A stretch of DNA of 64,000 nt from Enterobacter asburiae (GTDB lineage: Bacteria; Pseudomonadota; Gammaproteobacteria; Enterobacterales; Enterobacteriaceae), in assembly GCF_024599655.1 (NCBI RefSeq), contig NZ_CP102247.1, positions 3,162,001 through 3,226,000 on the forward strand, given 5' to 3'. The position numbers were made by a program, and so were the translations under genes. Positions within the stretch are counted from its first letter, which is position 1; every line of letters starts with the position of its first letter. Positions 8,545-16,941 of this stretch are shown piece by piece. The notes beneath the pieces were generated by a model. It saw only the letters and a program-made list of their open reading frames with translations. It had not been told where the DNA came from and made no database searches.

Positions 8545-9206
8545 GCCTGCACCCCCAGCCATTTGCGTCCTGCCGCCATCATCAGCTGGCGCAGGGTAAT
8601 CGACAGCGCTAAGTAAATCCCGGTTGTCACCAGATAGACCTCAAAGCTCAGAAACGTTCTGGACTGGATCAGGTTGGCGGCGAAGGTCAGCTCTTCATAC
8701 GAGACCTGCGACACCACCGACGAGCCGAGCATCACGATAATGCACTGGCTCACCAGCGCCGGGTAGATGCGTTGCAGCGCGGGCGGCAGCACCACGCGAA
8801 TAAAGGTCTGCAGGCGGGTCAGCCCCAGCACGCGTCCGGCTTCCCACTGCCCTTTCGGCGTGACCTGAATGCCCGCGCGGATAATCTCGGTGCTGTAGGC
8901 GCCCAGGTTCACCACCATGGCCAGCAGCGCCGCTTCCCCCGCCGTCATCTTCAGCCCGAGATTCGGCAGGCCGAAGACGATGAAAAACAGCTGCACCACA
9001 AACGGCGTGTTGCGGATGATTTCCACATACGCGCCCCAGATACGGCTGAACCAGGTGGTGCGTCCGCTGCGGATCGCCGCCCCGAAAATCCCTGTTGCCA
9101 GCCCGCCGACGGTCGCCATCACCGTCAGTTGAACGGTGACCCACAGCCCCGCCAGCAGCTCCGGCCAGTGCGGCCAGAGCGCGGAGAAATCAAGTTGCTC
9201 CGTCAT
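8541..9206 (-). CDS. ABC transporter permease (HisMQ type)
   Basis: A 221-residue inner-membrane permease. It has an EAA loop (EAGRVLGLTRLQTFIRVVLPPA) and the HisM/GlnP-type N-terminal helices. The start at 9206 lies four bases after the stop of the binding-protein gene, and the longer frame would overlap that gene. It is the partner of the following permease in one importer and probably equals hpxG. Confidence 0.85.
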   Translation of the reverse strand: MTEQLDFSALWPHWPELLAGLWVTVQLTVMATVGGLATGIFGAAIRSGRTTWFSRIWGAYVEIIRNTPFVVQLFFIVFGLPNLGLKMTAGEAALLAMVVNLGAYSTEIIRAGIQVTPKGQWEAGRVLGLTRLQTFIRVVLPPALQRIYPALVSQCIIVMLGSSVVSQVSYEELTFAANLIQSRTFLSFEVYLVTTGIYLALSITLRQLMMAAGRKWLGVQA

Positions 9207-9210
9207 CGGC

Positions 9211-9993
9211 TCAGGCGCCAAGGTTTGCCGGCAGCGGGGCCTTCAGCCATTGCTCAGACAGGCCGTTCAGCGTGCCGTCCTTGATGCCCTGCTCAATCAG
9301 CGCATCCACTTTTGCCTTCAGGGCCGGTTCGTTTTTCTTCAGGCCAATAAAGCACGGCGAATCTTTCAGCATAAAGCTCGGTACCGGGGCTTTATCCGCG
9401 TTCTGGCGCGAAATAGCCGCCACCACGAGGTTGCCGGTTGCCACATACTGCACCTGTCCGGAGAGGTAGGCGGAGAGCGTGGTGTTGTTATCTTCGTAGC
9501 GCTTCACGTCCGCGTCTTTCGGCGCCAGGCCGGTCAGCACCATGTCCTCCACCGCCCCGCGCGTCACGCCGATGGTTTTTCCGCTCAGCGCGGCGGCGTC
9601 CTTCAGCTCGGCGCCTTTCGGGCCAAACACGCCGAGGAAGAACGGCGCGTAGGCGCGGCTGAAGTCGATCACCTTCTCGCGCTCCGGGTTTTTACCGAGG
9701 CTTGAAATAACCAGATCCACCTTATCGGTTTGCAGGTACGGCACGCGGTTGGCGCTGGTCACCGGCACCAGCTGCAGCTTGAGCTTCATCTGTTTGGCCA
9801 GATAGCGCGCCATGTCGATGTCATAGCCCTGCGGCTGCAGATCGGTCCCCACCGAGCCAAACGGCGGGAAGTCCTGCGGCACGGCAATGCGAATGGTGCC
9901 GCGCTTCTCGATATCCTGAAGCTGGTCAGCCTTTGCCGGCAGCTGTGTGAAGAGACATGCGGCCCCGGCCAGTGCAATCAACAATTTTTTCAT
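9211..9993 (-). CDS. Periplasmic solute-binding protein of the hpx ABC importer
   Basis: A 260-residue family 3 binding protein. The signal peptide is MKKLLIALAGAACLFTQ... with cleavage after AKA (about residue 22). The mature domain opens with RGTIRIAVPQDFPPFG and carries the typical VDLVISSLGKNPEREKVIDFS segment. The ATG at 9993 follows GGGGAAGC. It is the first gene of the operon and sits about 50 nt downstream of a consensus sigma-54 promoter. A copy of the 16-bp RpiR-type motif lies at 10017-10032 in the leader. It probably equals hpxF; the ligand is unproven. Confidence 0.85.
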   Translation of the reverse strand: MKKLLIALAGAACLFTQLPAKADQLQDIEKRGTIRIAVPQDFPPFGSVGTDLQPQGYDIDMARYLAKQMKLKLQLVPVTSANRVPYLQTDKVDLVISSLGKNPEREKVIDFSRAYAPFFLGVFGPKGAELKDAAALSGKTIGVTRGAVEDMVLTGLAPKDADVKRYEDNNTTLSAYLSGQVQYVATGNLVVAAISRQNADKAPVPSFMLKDSPCFIGLKKNEPALKAKVDALIEQGIKDGTLNGLSEQWLKAPLPANLGA

Positions 9994-10016
9994 GGTGCTT
10001 CCCCGTAACGTTAACA

Positions 10017-10032
10017 TGAAACAAAAGATTCT
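10017..10032 (-). promoter_or_regulatory. 16-bp candidate operator, copy 1 (ABC operon leader)
   Basis: Reads AGAATCTTTTGTTTCA on the minus strand, just downstream of the expected start of the sigma-54 transcript. It matches the sites at 11033-11048 and 11096-11111 at 12-14 of 16 bases. It is proposed as a binding site for the neighbouring RpiR-type regulator. Confidence 0.55.
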
Positions 10033-10045
10033 TTGAATGTGATTT

Positions 10046-10061
10046 TGCAACTAATGTGCCA
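10046..10061 (-). promoter_or_regulatory. Sigma-54 promoter of the importer-hpxJ-hpxK operon
   Basis: On the minus strand it reads TGGCAC-ATTAG-TTGCA, a full match to the -24/-12 consensus TGGCAC-N5-TTGCA. It lies 53 nt before the binding-protein start. NtrC-like sites lie about 100 bp upstream. Confidence 0.85.
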
Positions 10062-10146
10062 GATAAGGCGAAGCGGGGAATATTGTTGTAAAGCCTGATA
10101 AAACGCGGGCGGGTCGAAAATGCTCTCCATTTCCGCCCCGTCTTTA

Positions 10147-10181
10147 TGCACCATTTCGATGCAAAGCACCAGCCTGATGCC
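10147..10181. promoter_or_regulatory. Tandem NtrC-like enhancer sites
   Basis: Site 1 is TGCACC-ATTTC-GATGCA (10147-10163), 11 of 12 matches to TGCACC-N5-GGTGCA. Site 2 is AGCACC-AGCCT-GATGCC (10165-10181), 9 of 12 matches. They lie about 110-130 bp upstream of the expected start of the sigma-54 transcript, a normal enhancer distance, and just after the rpiR-like stop codon. Confidence 0.65.
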
Positions 10182-10184
10182 CCA

Positions 10185-11024
10185 TTATCGCTGTTCGAGT
10201 TCGTCCAGCTGGTGGTAGAGGGAGGCAATGTCGTGAATGCGCGGACGGCCTTTATCGAGAATTTCATGCAGGAAGGCGTTTGCCAGCAGGTTAATCAGAC
10301 TGTTGACCGAGGAGTAGCTGTCATAGGCCGAGACGCTGTCCAGCGGGGCGCAAAGCTGCCAGCTCGCCAGCGGAAACAGGCTGTGCGCCTGCGGCTCGCA
10401 CATCAGCAGCACTGGAATACCGCTGCTCTGAAGCTGCTGCATCAGGGGGCGGATAATGCGCGGGCGGCGGCGAAAGGCCATCATGACCACCAGATCGTCC
10501 GGCGTTAAATCCACCAGCTCCTCGCTCAGGCTCTGCCCCGGCTGCGGCAGGACCAGCACCTGACCGCGCGCCTGCAGCAGCTGCTGGCGCAGGTGCAGCG
10601 CCGCCGGATAGGCGTTACGCATGCCGATAATGACGATGCGCCGCGCCTTCACCATGCAGGCCATGGCGTCGGCAAACTGCTGCGCGTCGAGGGCATTGAC
10701 CCACTGGGTCAGGTTCGCCATCTCCTGCTTATAGTGGCGCGCCAGCAGCGTATTTCCCTGCACCGCGTCGCGGTTATCGGTGAGCGGCATCCCGCTCTGG
10801 CGCAGGGTGCGCAGCTCGTCGCGCATGTCCTTATATTTCTCATAGCCCAGACGCTTAAACAGACGGCTGACCGTGGCTTTCGACACCCCGCTCAGCTGCG
10901 CCAGCTCGGCGCTGTTGTAGCTAATCAGATCGTCAAAATGATCGAAAATAAAATCCGCCACCCGCTGCTCCTGCGGCGACAGCGACGGGTACTGTGCTTT
11001 CAGACGTTCATCCAGTTGTTCCAT
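10185..11024 (-). CDS. RpiR-family transcriptional regulator of the hpx cluster
   Basis: A 279-residue regulator. An N-terminal HTH_6 domain (about residues 1-77, with AELAQLSGVSKATVSRLFKRLG as the helix-turn-helix) is followed by a SIS domain (about 105-245) that binds phosphosugar-like or other small ligands. It lies between the importer/hpxJK operon and hpxWXYZ and is transcribed towards the former and divergently from the latter. Three near-identical 16-bp motifs lie before its own gene, before hpxW and in the importer leader, which suggests autoregulation and control of both operons. The inducer may be a ureide or oxalurate; that is speculation. Confidence 0.85.
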   Translation of the reverse strand: MEQLDERLKAQYPSLSPQEQRVADFIFDHFDDLISYNSAELAQLSGVSKATVSRLFKRLGYEKYKDMRDELRTLRQSGMPLTDNRDAVQGNTLLARHYKQEMANLTQWVNALDAQQFADAMACMVKARRIVIIGMRNAYPAALHLRQQLLQARGQVLVLPQPGQSLSEELVDLTPDDLVVMMAFRRRPRIIRPLMQQLQSSGIPVLLMCEPQAHSLFPLASWQLCAPLDSVSAYDSYSSVNSLINLLANAFLHEILDKGRPRIHDIASLYHQLDELEQR

Positions 11025-11032
11025 AGCGCCTC

Positions 11033-11048
11033 TGTAACTTTTGTTTCA
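11033..11048 (+). promoter_or_regulatory. 16-bp candidate operator, copy 2 (before rpiR-like gene)
   Basis: TGTAACTTTTGTTTCA lies 8 bp before the start codon of the RpiR-type regulator. It differs from the copy at 11096-11111 at two positions and is placed for autoregulation. Confidence 0.55.
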
Positions 11049-11095
11049 TCACATTTTGCCTTTCATTCTACCTTTCATTATACGTGCCAGTTTAC

Positions 11096-11111
11096 TGAAA
11101 CTTTTCTTTCA
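11096..11111 (+). promoter_or_regulatory. 16-bp candidate operator, copy 3 (before hpxW)
   Basis: TGAAACTTTTCTTTCA has TGAAA/TTTCA dyad ends. It lies 4 bp upstream of the -24 element of the hpxW sigma-54 promoter, where a bound repressor would hinder polymerase or activator contact. Confidence 0.55.
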
Positions 11112-11115
11112 GAAC

Positions 11116-11131
11116 TGGAACAGCTTTTGCA
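11116..11131 (+). promoter_or_regulatory. Sigma-54 promoter of hpxWXYZ
   Basis: TGGAAC-AGCTT-TTGCA, 35 nt before the hpxW start, matches TGGMAC-N5-TTGCA. A predicted leader of about 25 nt holds the ribosome site. Confidence 0.75.
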
Positions 11132-11166
11132 GCACCTTGTGACTTTCAGGGTTACGAGGATGCTTC

Positions 11167-12750
11167 ATGCAAAGTAATGTCTCCACGCACGGCATGGCCG
11201 TTGCGCCCCACCATCTCGCCAGCCAGAGCGCGCTGGCGGTGCTGCGCGAAGGCGGCAGCGCGATAGAAGCCATGGTCGCCGCGGCGGCGACCATGGCCGT
11301 GGTTTATCCGCACATGAACGGGCTGGGCGGCGACGGCTTCTGGCTTATCGTGCCGCCGGACGGCGAACCTGTCGCCATTGATGCCAGCGGCGCGGCGGGT
11401 TCTCGCGCAACGCTCGCCGCCTACGACGGTCTGGCGCATATCCCCCATCGCGGCCCCCGCGCGGCGCTGACCGTCGCCGGCACGGTGAGCGGCTGGGACG
11501 AGGCGCTGAAGGTCTCACGCGAGATGACCGGCAAGGCGCTGCCGCTGGCCCGCCTGCTGGCCGACGCCATTGACTATGCGCAGAACGGCACGCCGGTCAC
11601 GGCCTCACAGGCCCATGCCACCGCCAGCAAATTCGACGAGCTGAAGGACGTCCCCGGCTTCGCGGAAACCTGGCTGGTGGACGGTAAACCGCCAGAGGTC
11701 GGGAGCCGCTTTTACCAGCCCGCCATGGCCACGACCCTGACGCGCCTGGCGGAGGACGGTCTGGACAGCTTTTACCGCGGCCCGCTGGCGGACGTGCTGG
11801 CGCACGGCATGGAGACGCTGGGCCTGCCCGTGACGCTGGCCGATTTACACGCGCACGCTGCCCGGCGCACCGCGCCGTTGAGGCTGCAGCATCAGCAGGG
11901 GGAGATCTTTAACCACGCCCCGCCGACGCAGGGGCTGGTCTCGCTGGCGATACTCGGCATCACCGACCGCCTGAATATGGCGGAGGCCGACGACGCCGAC
12001 ACCGTTCACCGCATCGTTGAAGCCACCAAGCTGGCCTTTGGCCTGCGCGACGCCCACATCACCGACTCGCGCGAGCTGAAAACCGATATTCAGGGTCTGC
12101 TGGATCCCGCCGCTCTGCAGGCGCTTGCCGACAGGGTTGACGACGGCCGCGCCGCGCCGTGGGGCACCGGAAAAGGCCCCGGCGATACGGTGTGGATGGG
12201 GGTAATGGACAACAGCGGGCTCGCCGTGTCGTTTATCCAGAGTATCTATCACGAGTTCGGCAGCGGCGTGGTGCTGCCCGACACCGGCATCGTCTGGCAG
12301 AACCGGGGCGCATCGTTCAGCCTCGATCCGGGTCATCTTCTGGCCCTCGCGCCGGGCAAGCAGCCTTTCCATACCCTGAACCCGGCGGCGGCGCGTCTTA
12401 AGGACGGGCGCGTAATGGTCTACGGATCGATGGGCGGCGACGGACAGCCGCAAACCCAGGCCGCGCTCTTTACCCGCTACGCGATTCAGGGCGTGCCTTT
12501 ACAGGAAAGCATTTCCCGCCCGCGCTGGCTGCTGGGGCGCACCTGGGGACAAACCTCGGACACCTTAAAGCTGGAAGGCCGCTTTAGCGCTGAGGCGGTC
12601 TCGCAGCTCCACGCGCGGGGACATGAGGTGGAAATATTCCCTGACTTCAGCGAAGCGATGGGCCACGCGGGCGCGATTGTTCGCCACCCCAACGGGCTGT
12701 TCGAAGGGGCATTTGACCCGCGCAGCAACGGCGCGGCCGCCGGATTCTGA
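11167..12750 (+). CDS. hpxW: Oxamate amidohydrolase (gamma-glutamyltransferase family)
   Basis: A 527-residue Ntn-hydrolase of the gamma-glutamyltransferase superfamily. Klebsiella HpxW hydrolyses oxamate to oxalate and ammonia in the purine pathway. Members cleave themselves before a catalytic Thr; the best candidate is Thr341 in GDTVWMGVMD, at the position of the GGT TTHxSVVD motif. No signal peptide is present, so it is cytoplasmic, unlike periplasmic GGT. HMNGLGGDGFWLI near the N-terminus and YGSMGGDGQPQT near the C-terminus are family hallmarks. It heads the four-gene hpxWXYZ operon under a sigma-54 promoter. Confidence 0.9.
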   Translation: MQSNVSTHGMAVAPHHLASQSALAVLREGGSAIEAMVAAAATMAVVYPHMNGLGGDGFWLIVPPDGEPVAIDASGAAGSRATLAAYDGLAHIPHRGPRAALTVAGTVSGWDEALKVSREMTGKALPLARLLADAIDYAQNGTPVTASQAHATASKFDELKDVPGFAETWLVDGKPPEVGSRFYQPAMATTLTRLAEDGLDSFYRGPLADVLAHGMETLGLPVTLADLHAHAARRTAPLRLQHQQGEIFNHAPPTQGLVSLAILGITDRLNMAEADDADTVHRIVEATKLAFGLRDAHITDSRELKTDIQGLLDPAALQALADRVDDGRAAPWGTGKGPGDTVWMGVMDNSGLAVSFIQSIYHEFGSGVVLPDTGIVWQNRGASFSLDPGHLLALAPGKQPFHTLNPAAARLKDGRVMVYGSMGGDGQPQTQAALFTRYAIQGVPLQESISRPRWLLGRTWGQTSDTLKLEGRFSAEAVSQLHARGHEVEIFPDFSEAMGHAGAIVRHPNGLFEGAFDPRSNGAAAGF

Positions 12751-12760
12751 GGAGAAAACA

Positions 12761-12949
12761 ATGACGACACCACAACCCGACTGGCAGGCGTATCTTGCGC
12801 AAATGGAGTCCGTGCTCGGCGTAGAGCTGGACGATGCCCGCCGCGCCGAGCTGCAATTGCAGTTCAGCCGCATTGCGACCCTGGCCGCCCCGCTGATGGC
12901 GCTGCCGCTCGACGACCGTCTGGAGATCGCAGGAGTATACAAAGCATGA
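12761..12949 (+). CDS. hpxX: Oxalurate catabolism small protein (AtzG-like)
   Basis: A 62-residue protein of the DUF4089/AtzG-like family. In the related AtzEG complex of cyanurate degradation, AtzG is a small subunit that supports the amidase AtzE. HpxX therefore probably partners HpxY. The ATG at 12761 follows GAGGAGAAAAC 10 nt after hpxW; the longer frame upstream overlaps hpxW and is not used. Its stop overlaps the hpxY start by four bases (ATGA), which fits a 1:1 complex. Confidence 0.85.
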   Translation: MTTPQPDWQAYLAQMESVLGVELDDARRAELQLQFSRIATLAAPLMALPLDDRLEIAGVYKA

Positions 12950-14343
12950 GGCTACACGAGATGAGTATCAGCGCGATCCAGCATGCGCTGAGCGCAGGCG
13001 AGCTGAGCGCTCGCGAGATTGCCCGCCAGACGCTGGAAGCGATTGCGCGCGTGAACCCGCAGATTAACGCCTGGACCGCCGTGACGGAAGAACGCATGCT
13101 CGCCGAGGCCGAGAGCATCGACACCCTGCGCCGCGAAAAGCGCCCCCTGCCGCCGCTGGCGGGCGTGCCCTACGCGGTAAAAAACCTATTCGACGTTGCC
13201 GGTCACACCACCCTTGCCGGGGCAGAGCTGTTCAGCCAGCGCCCTGCCGCGGCCGCTGACAGCTTCGCGGTGCGCCAGCTGCGCAGCGCGGGCGGGCTGC
13301 TGACCGGGATGGTGAATATGGACGCCTACGCCTACGGCTTCACAACCGAAAACAGCCACTACGGCACCACGCGTAACCCGCACGATCTGGCGCGCATTGC
13401 GGGCGGGTCGTCCGGCGGTTCAGCCGCCGCCGTGGCCGCCGGGCTGGTGCACTTTTCGCTCGGCACCGACACCAACGGATCGATTCGCGTTCCGGCCTCC
13501 CTGTGCGGCATCTATGGCCTGAAGCCCACCTTTGGCCGCCTGTCGCGATCCGGCAGCCATCCGTTTGTCGCGAGCCTGGATCATATCGGTCCCTTTGCCC
13601 GTCGCGTGTGCGACCTGGCGTCCGTATACGACGCGCTGCAGGGGCGGGACAGCAGCGACGGTTTTCAGGCAGAGAGCTCGCGCGAGCAGACGCGCCCCCT
13701 GCTTGAGCGCGGGCTTGACGGCCTGCGCTGCGCGGTGCTCGGCGGCTACTTCACCACCTGGTGCGACGCGGATGCCAGAGACGCCGTGGCGCGGGTGGCG
13801 AAGGCGCTCGACGTGCAGGATGAGCTGCAGTTTCCGGACGCCGAGCTGGCGCGCTCCGCGGCGTTTATCATTAGCGCCTCCGAAGGGGGAAACCAGTACC
13901 TGCCCGCGCTTCGCCGCGAGCCCGAGTGTTTTGAACCGCACTCCCGCGAACGCCTGCTGGCGGGGGCGATGATCCCCTCAGCCTGGTACATTCAGGCCCA
14001 GCGGTTTCGCGCGCACGCCCGGCAGGCGTTTAAAACCCTGTTCGCGCAGGCCGACGTGCTGATCGCCCCGGCAACGCCGCGCAGCGCGACGCTCGCGGGT
14101 GAGCAGACTATGGAGATTAACGGCCAGCCGCTCCCCATTCGCGCCAGCATGGGGATGCTGACCCAGCCGATTTCGTTTTTGGGCCTGCCTGTGACCACCG
14201 TTCCGCTGCGCACCGCCCAGGGTGCGCCGATTGGCCTGCAGCTGATTGCCGCGCCGTTTAACGAGCAGGCCTGCCTGCGCGTCGCGCGCGTGCTGGAGGA
14301 GAGTGGGATCGCCGATGCCCGTCCGGCGGAGGTGGCCGCATGA
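12946..14343 (+). CDS. hpxY: AtzE-family amidase of oxalurate catabolism
   Basis: A 465-residue amidase-signature enzyme. The Ser-cisSer-Lys set is visible as Lys79 (YAVKNLF), Ser155 in GGSSGGSAAA and Ser179 in DTNGSIRVPAS, with the normal 24-residue spacing between the serines. It is closest to AtzE, the 1-carboxybiuret hydrolase subunit, and by context should act on oxalurate or a related ureide. The exact substrate is not settled from sequence. It is coupled to hpxX and hpxZ by four-base overlaps on both sides. Confidence 0.85.
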   Translation: MRLHEMSISAIQHALSAGELSAREIARQTLEAIARVNPQINAWTAVTEERMLAEAESIDTLRREKRPLPPLAGVPYAVKNLFDVAGHTTLAGAELFSQRPAAAADSFAVRQLRSAGGLLTGMVNMDAYAYGFTTENSHYGTTRNPHDLARIAGGSSGGSAAAVAAGLVHFSLGTDTNGSIRVPASLCGIYGLKPTFGRLSRSGSHPFVASLDHIGPFARRVCDLASVYDALQGRDSSDGFQAESSREQTRPLLERGLDGLRCAVLGGYFTTWCDADARDAVARVAKALDVQDELQFPDAELARSAAFIISASEGGNQYLPALRREPECFEPHSRERLLAGAMIPSAWYIQAQRFRAHARQAFKTLFAQADVLIAPATPRSATLAGEQTMEINGQPLPIRASMGMLTQPISFLGLPVTTVPLRTAQGAPIGLQLIAAPFNEQACLRVARVLEESGIADARPAEVAA

Positions 14344-14726
14344 TGAATCACGATGACATTAACCTGCCGTGGGTGGTTGCCGAGGTGACCGCCGCGTTTT
14401 ACCGCTATGAGGACGCGCTGGTCAGCAACAACGTTGCGGTGCTGGACGAGCTGTTCTGGCACGACAAAAACACGGTGCGTCTGGGGGCGGGTGAAAACCT
14501 GTACGGGATTGATGAAATCCGCGCCTTTCGCGCGGCGCGCCCGTCCGCCGGGTTACAGCGGACGTTGCGCCACACCGTCATCACCACCTTCGGGGAGGAT
14601 TATGCCGTGTGCAGCACCGAGTTTACCCGCGAGGGCACGGAACGCATTGGCCGCCAGCAGCAGACGTGGGTGCGGTTTGCCTACGGGTGGCGGATCGTGG
14701 CGGCGCAGGTGAGTTTGATGGTGTAA
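14340..14726 (+). CDS. hpxZ: Oxalurate catabolism protein (AtzH/DUF3225-like)
   Basis: A 128-residue NTF2-like alpha+beta protein of the AtzH-like (DUF3225) family, coupled to hpxY by ATGA. AtzH acts on a carboxylated urea derivative in cyanurate degradation, so HpxZ may handle a ureide by-product of the HpxXY reaction; this is an inference. The last 23 codons are repeated twice more downstream as part of a 226-bp tandem array, and only this first copy is attached to a full gene. Confidence 0.85.
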   Translation: MMNHDDINLPWVVAEVTAAFYRYEDALVSNNVAVLDELFWHDKNTVRLGAGENLYGIDEIRAFRAARPSAGLQRTLRHTVITTFGEDYAVCSTEFTREGTERIGRQQQTWVRFAYGWRIVAAQVSLMV

Positions 14727-15271
14727 CGCTGAAAAACCTGCCCGGTGGCGCTGCGCTTACCGGGCCTACAATGTCCCGTATACCCTGTGGGTCCTGTAGG
14801 CCGGGTAAGGCGCAGCCGCCACCCGGCTAAACACGGCACGCTTACTTCTGAAACGGATGCACCTGCCGCCCCGGTCGCCCCAGCAGCAGACGTCGGTGCG
14901 GTTTGCCTGGGGATGGCGGCTCGTGGCGGCGCAGGTGAGTTTGATGGTGTAACGCTGAAAAACCTGCCCGGTGGCGCTGCGCTTACCGGGCCTACAATGT
15001 CCCGTATGCCCTGTGGGTCCTGTAGGCCGGGTAAGGCGCAGCCGCCACCCGGCGAAACACGGCACGCTTATTTCTGAAACGGATGCACCTGCCGCCCCGG
15101 TCGCCCCAGCAGCAGACGTGGGTGCGGTTTGCCTGCGGGTGGCGGATCGTGGCGGCGCAGGTGAGTTTGATGGTGTAACTCCACCGGGAATACGAGGTTC
15201 TGTAGGCCGGGTAAGGCGCAGCCGCCACCCGGCAAAACACGGCACACTTACTTCTGAAACGGATGCACCTC
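14655..15271. repeat. 226-bp tandem triplication joining hpxZ end, BIME and hpxB end
   Basis: Three units begin with CAGCAGCAGACGT at 14655, 14881 and 15107, spaced exactly 226 bp. Each unit contains the last 23 codons of hpxZ with stop (stops at 14724, 14950 and 15176), REP palindromes, and the last codons of hpxB on the opposite strand (CTTACTTCTGAAACGGATGC). Units 1 and 2 carry two REP units; unit 3 carries one and runs into the genuine hpxB. The 521-nt gap between hpxZ and hpxB consists of this array. Copies differ at only a few positions, so the duplication is fairly recent. Confidence 0.9.
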
Positions 15272-16180
15272 CCGCCAGTGGTCGGCAATCTGCTGGCGGG
15301 TACAGACCCACACTCGCTCATGCTGCTGCACGTAATCCAGGAACCGCTGCAGCGCGCGAAAACGCCCCGGCCGCCCCAGCAGACGACAATGCATGCCGAT
15401 GGACATCATCTTCGGCGCGCGTTCCCCCTCTTCGTACAGCACGTCAAAACTGTCCTTCAGATAGGTATAAAACTGCTCGGCGGTGTTAAACCCCTGCGCG
15501 GTCGCGAAGCGCATGTCGTTCGCATCCAGCGTATAGGGCACAATCAGGTGCGGTTTTTGGGTGCCGTCGCCGCAGGCCACTTCCGTCCAGAAGGGCAGGT
15601 CGTCGCCGTAGTAGTCGCTGTCGTAGTCGAAGCCGCCGTGCTCCACCACCAGCTGGCGGGTGTTGGGGCTGTCGCGCCCGGTGTACCAGCCCGTCGGCGG
15701 CTTGCCGAACAGGTCGGTCAGCACCTGCACCGCCTTGTTCAGGTGTTCGCGCTCCTGCTGGATATCCATGTGCTGATAGTGGATCCAGCGCCAGCCGTGG
15801 CTCACCACGTCGTAATCCGCCGCCCTGATTGCCTCGACGATCTCCGGGTGACGCGCCAGCGCCATCGCCACGCCGAAGACCGTCAGCGGCAGGCCGCGCT
15901 TTTGAAATTCACCGTGGATCCGCCAGAACCCGGCGCGGCTGCCGTATTCGTAGAGGGAGTCCATCGACATGTGTTTATCCGGGTAGCTGGCCGCGCCGAT
16001 GATGTCCGACAGAAACTGCTCGGATCCGGCATCGCCGTGCAGAACGTGGTTTTCCGCCCCTTCCTCATAATTGAGCACAAACTGCACGGCGACGCGCGCC
16101 TGATTTGGCCACCGCGCGTGCGGCGGGTTGCCCGCGTAGCCGCGCAGATCCCGCGGGTAATTCTGTTCAAAAAGCGCCAT
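15248..16180 (-). CDS. hpxB: Allantoinase (PuuE type)
   Basis: A 310-residue polysaccharide-deacetylase-fold allantoinase. It hydrolyses (S)-allantoin to allantoate without the amidohydrolase metal centre of AllB. PuuE/HpxB features are NYEEGAEN near residue 40, SHGWRWIHYQ in the middle and the IGMHCRLLGRPGR stretch near the C-terminus. The ATG at 16180 follows GAGGGGAGACG; the earlier frame start is inside the intergenic/hpxA end. It is the last gene of hpxS-hpxA-hpxB. Its last codons are duplicated twice in the tandem array downstream. Confidence 0.9.
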   Translation of the reverse strand: MALFEQNYPRDLRGYAGNPPHARWPNQARVAVQFVLNYEEGAENHVLHGDAGSEQFLSDIIGAASYPDKHMSMDSLYEYGSRAGFWRIHGEFQKRGLPLTVFGVAMALARHPEIVEAIRAADYDVVSHGWRWIHYQHMDIQQEREHLNKAVQVLTDLFGKPPTGWYTGRDSPNTRQLVVEHGGFDYDSDYYGDDLPFWTEVACGDGTQKPHLIVPYTLDANDMRFATAQGFNTAEQFYTYLKDSFDVLYEEGERAPKMMSIGMHCRLLGRPGRFRALQRFLDYVQQHERVWVCTRQQIADHWREVHPFQK

Positions 16181-16197
16181 TACGTCTCCCCTCACCT

Positions 16198-16941
16198 TCA
16201 AAATGGATTCAATGCCTGAAACTGTCCGCTTAACGCTTTTTTCTCCGGGAAGGCCAGATCCCCATGCTTGCTGGTCGACAGCCCCAGCGCCACCAGCGAT
16301 TCCACCATCTTCACCGCCGCGCTGACGCCGTCGATCACCGGCACGCGCAGCTCGCGGGTCAGCTCCTGGGCCAGGGTCGCCATGCCGCCGCAGCCGAGCA
16401 CGATGGCGCCGCAGCCATCCTCCTTCAGCGCCTGTATACAGCGCGCGCGCACCTTCTCCTGCGCCAGGCCGCTGCCGTCTTCCAGCGCCAGCACCGGGAG
16501 ATCGATAGCGTGCAGCGCCGCGCAGCGATCGTGAAAGCCATACTGGTGCAGCAGATGACGGGCAATGATCAGCGTGCGCGGCAGCGTGGTCACCACCGAA
16601 AAGCGCGTCGCCACCAGCGTCGCCATATGCATGGCGGCTTCCGCAATGCCCACCACCGGCCCCTGCGCCAGCTCGCGCGCCGCCAGCAGGCCCGGATCGC
16701 CAAAGCAGGCGATGACGTGACCGTCCACGCCCTGCTCTCTGCCGAGCTTGATCTGTTCGAGAACCCCCACGGCGGCGATGGCTTCATCAAAGTGGCCCTC
16801 GATAGACGGCACGCCCGCGCTCGGGCAGACCGCGAGGATCTCCGTACCCGGCGCCGCTACCGCGCGGGCCGCCGCGCCGATGGTTTCCGTCATCGCGAGG
16901 CTGGTGTTGGGGTTGATCACTTGTATACGGACAGAGGACAT
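16198..16941 (-). CDS. hpxA: Allantoin racemase (Asp/Glu/hydantoin racemase family)
   Basis: A 247-residue cofactor-independent racemase that interconverts (R)- and (S)-allantoin so the allantoinase can use both. The two catalytic cysteines are in HVIACFGDPGL and AIVLGCGGMA, and INPNTS is the family N-terminus. The ATG at 16941 overlaps the hpxS stop by one base (TAATG), behind GGAG. The longer frame upstream is inside hpxS and is not used. Confidence 0.9.
   Translation of the reverse strand: MSSVRIQVINPNTSLAMTETIGAAARAVAAPGTEILAVCPSAGVPSIEGHFDEAIAAVGVLEQIKLGREQGVDGHVIACFGDPGLLAARELAQGPVVGIAEAAMHMATLVATRFSVVTTLPRTLIIARHLLHQYGFHDRCAALHAIDLPVLALEDGSGLAQEKVRARCIQALKEDGCGAIVLGCGGMATLAQELTRELRVPVIDGVSAAVKMVESLVALGLSTSKHGDLAFPEKKALSGQFQALNPF

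Noticed and set aside
14655..15271. Repeated units suggesting a CRISPR-like or satellite array
   Set aside because: Only three units with a long 226-bp period exist, made of gene ends and REP elements; no short repeats with unique spacers and no cas genes.
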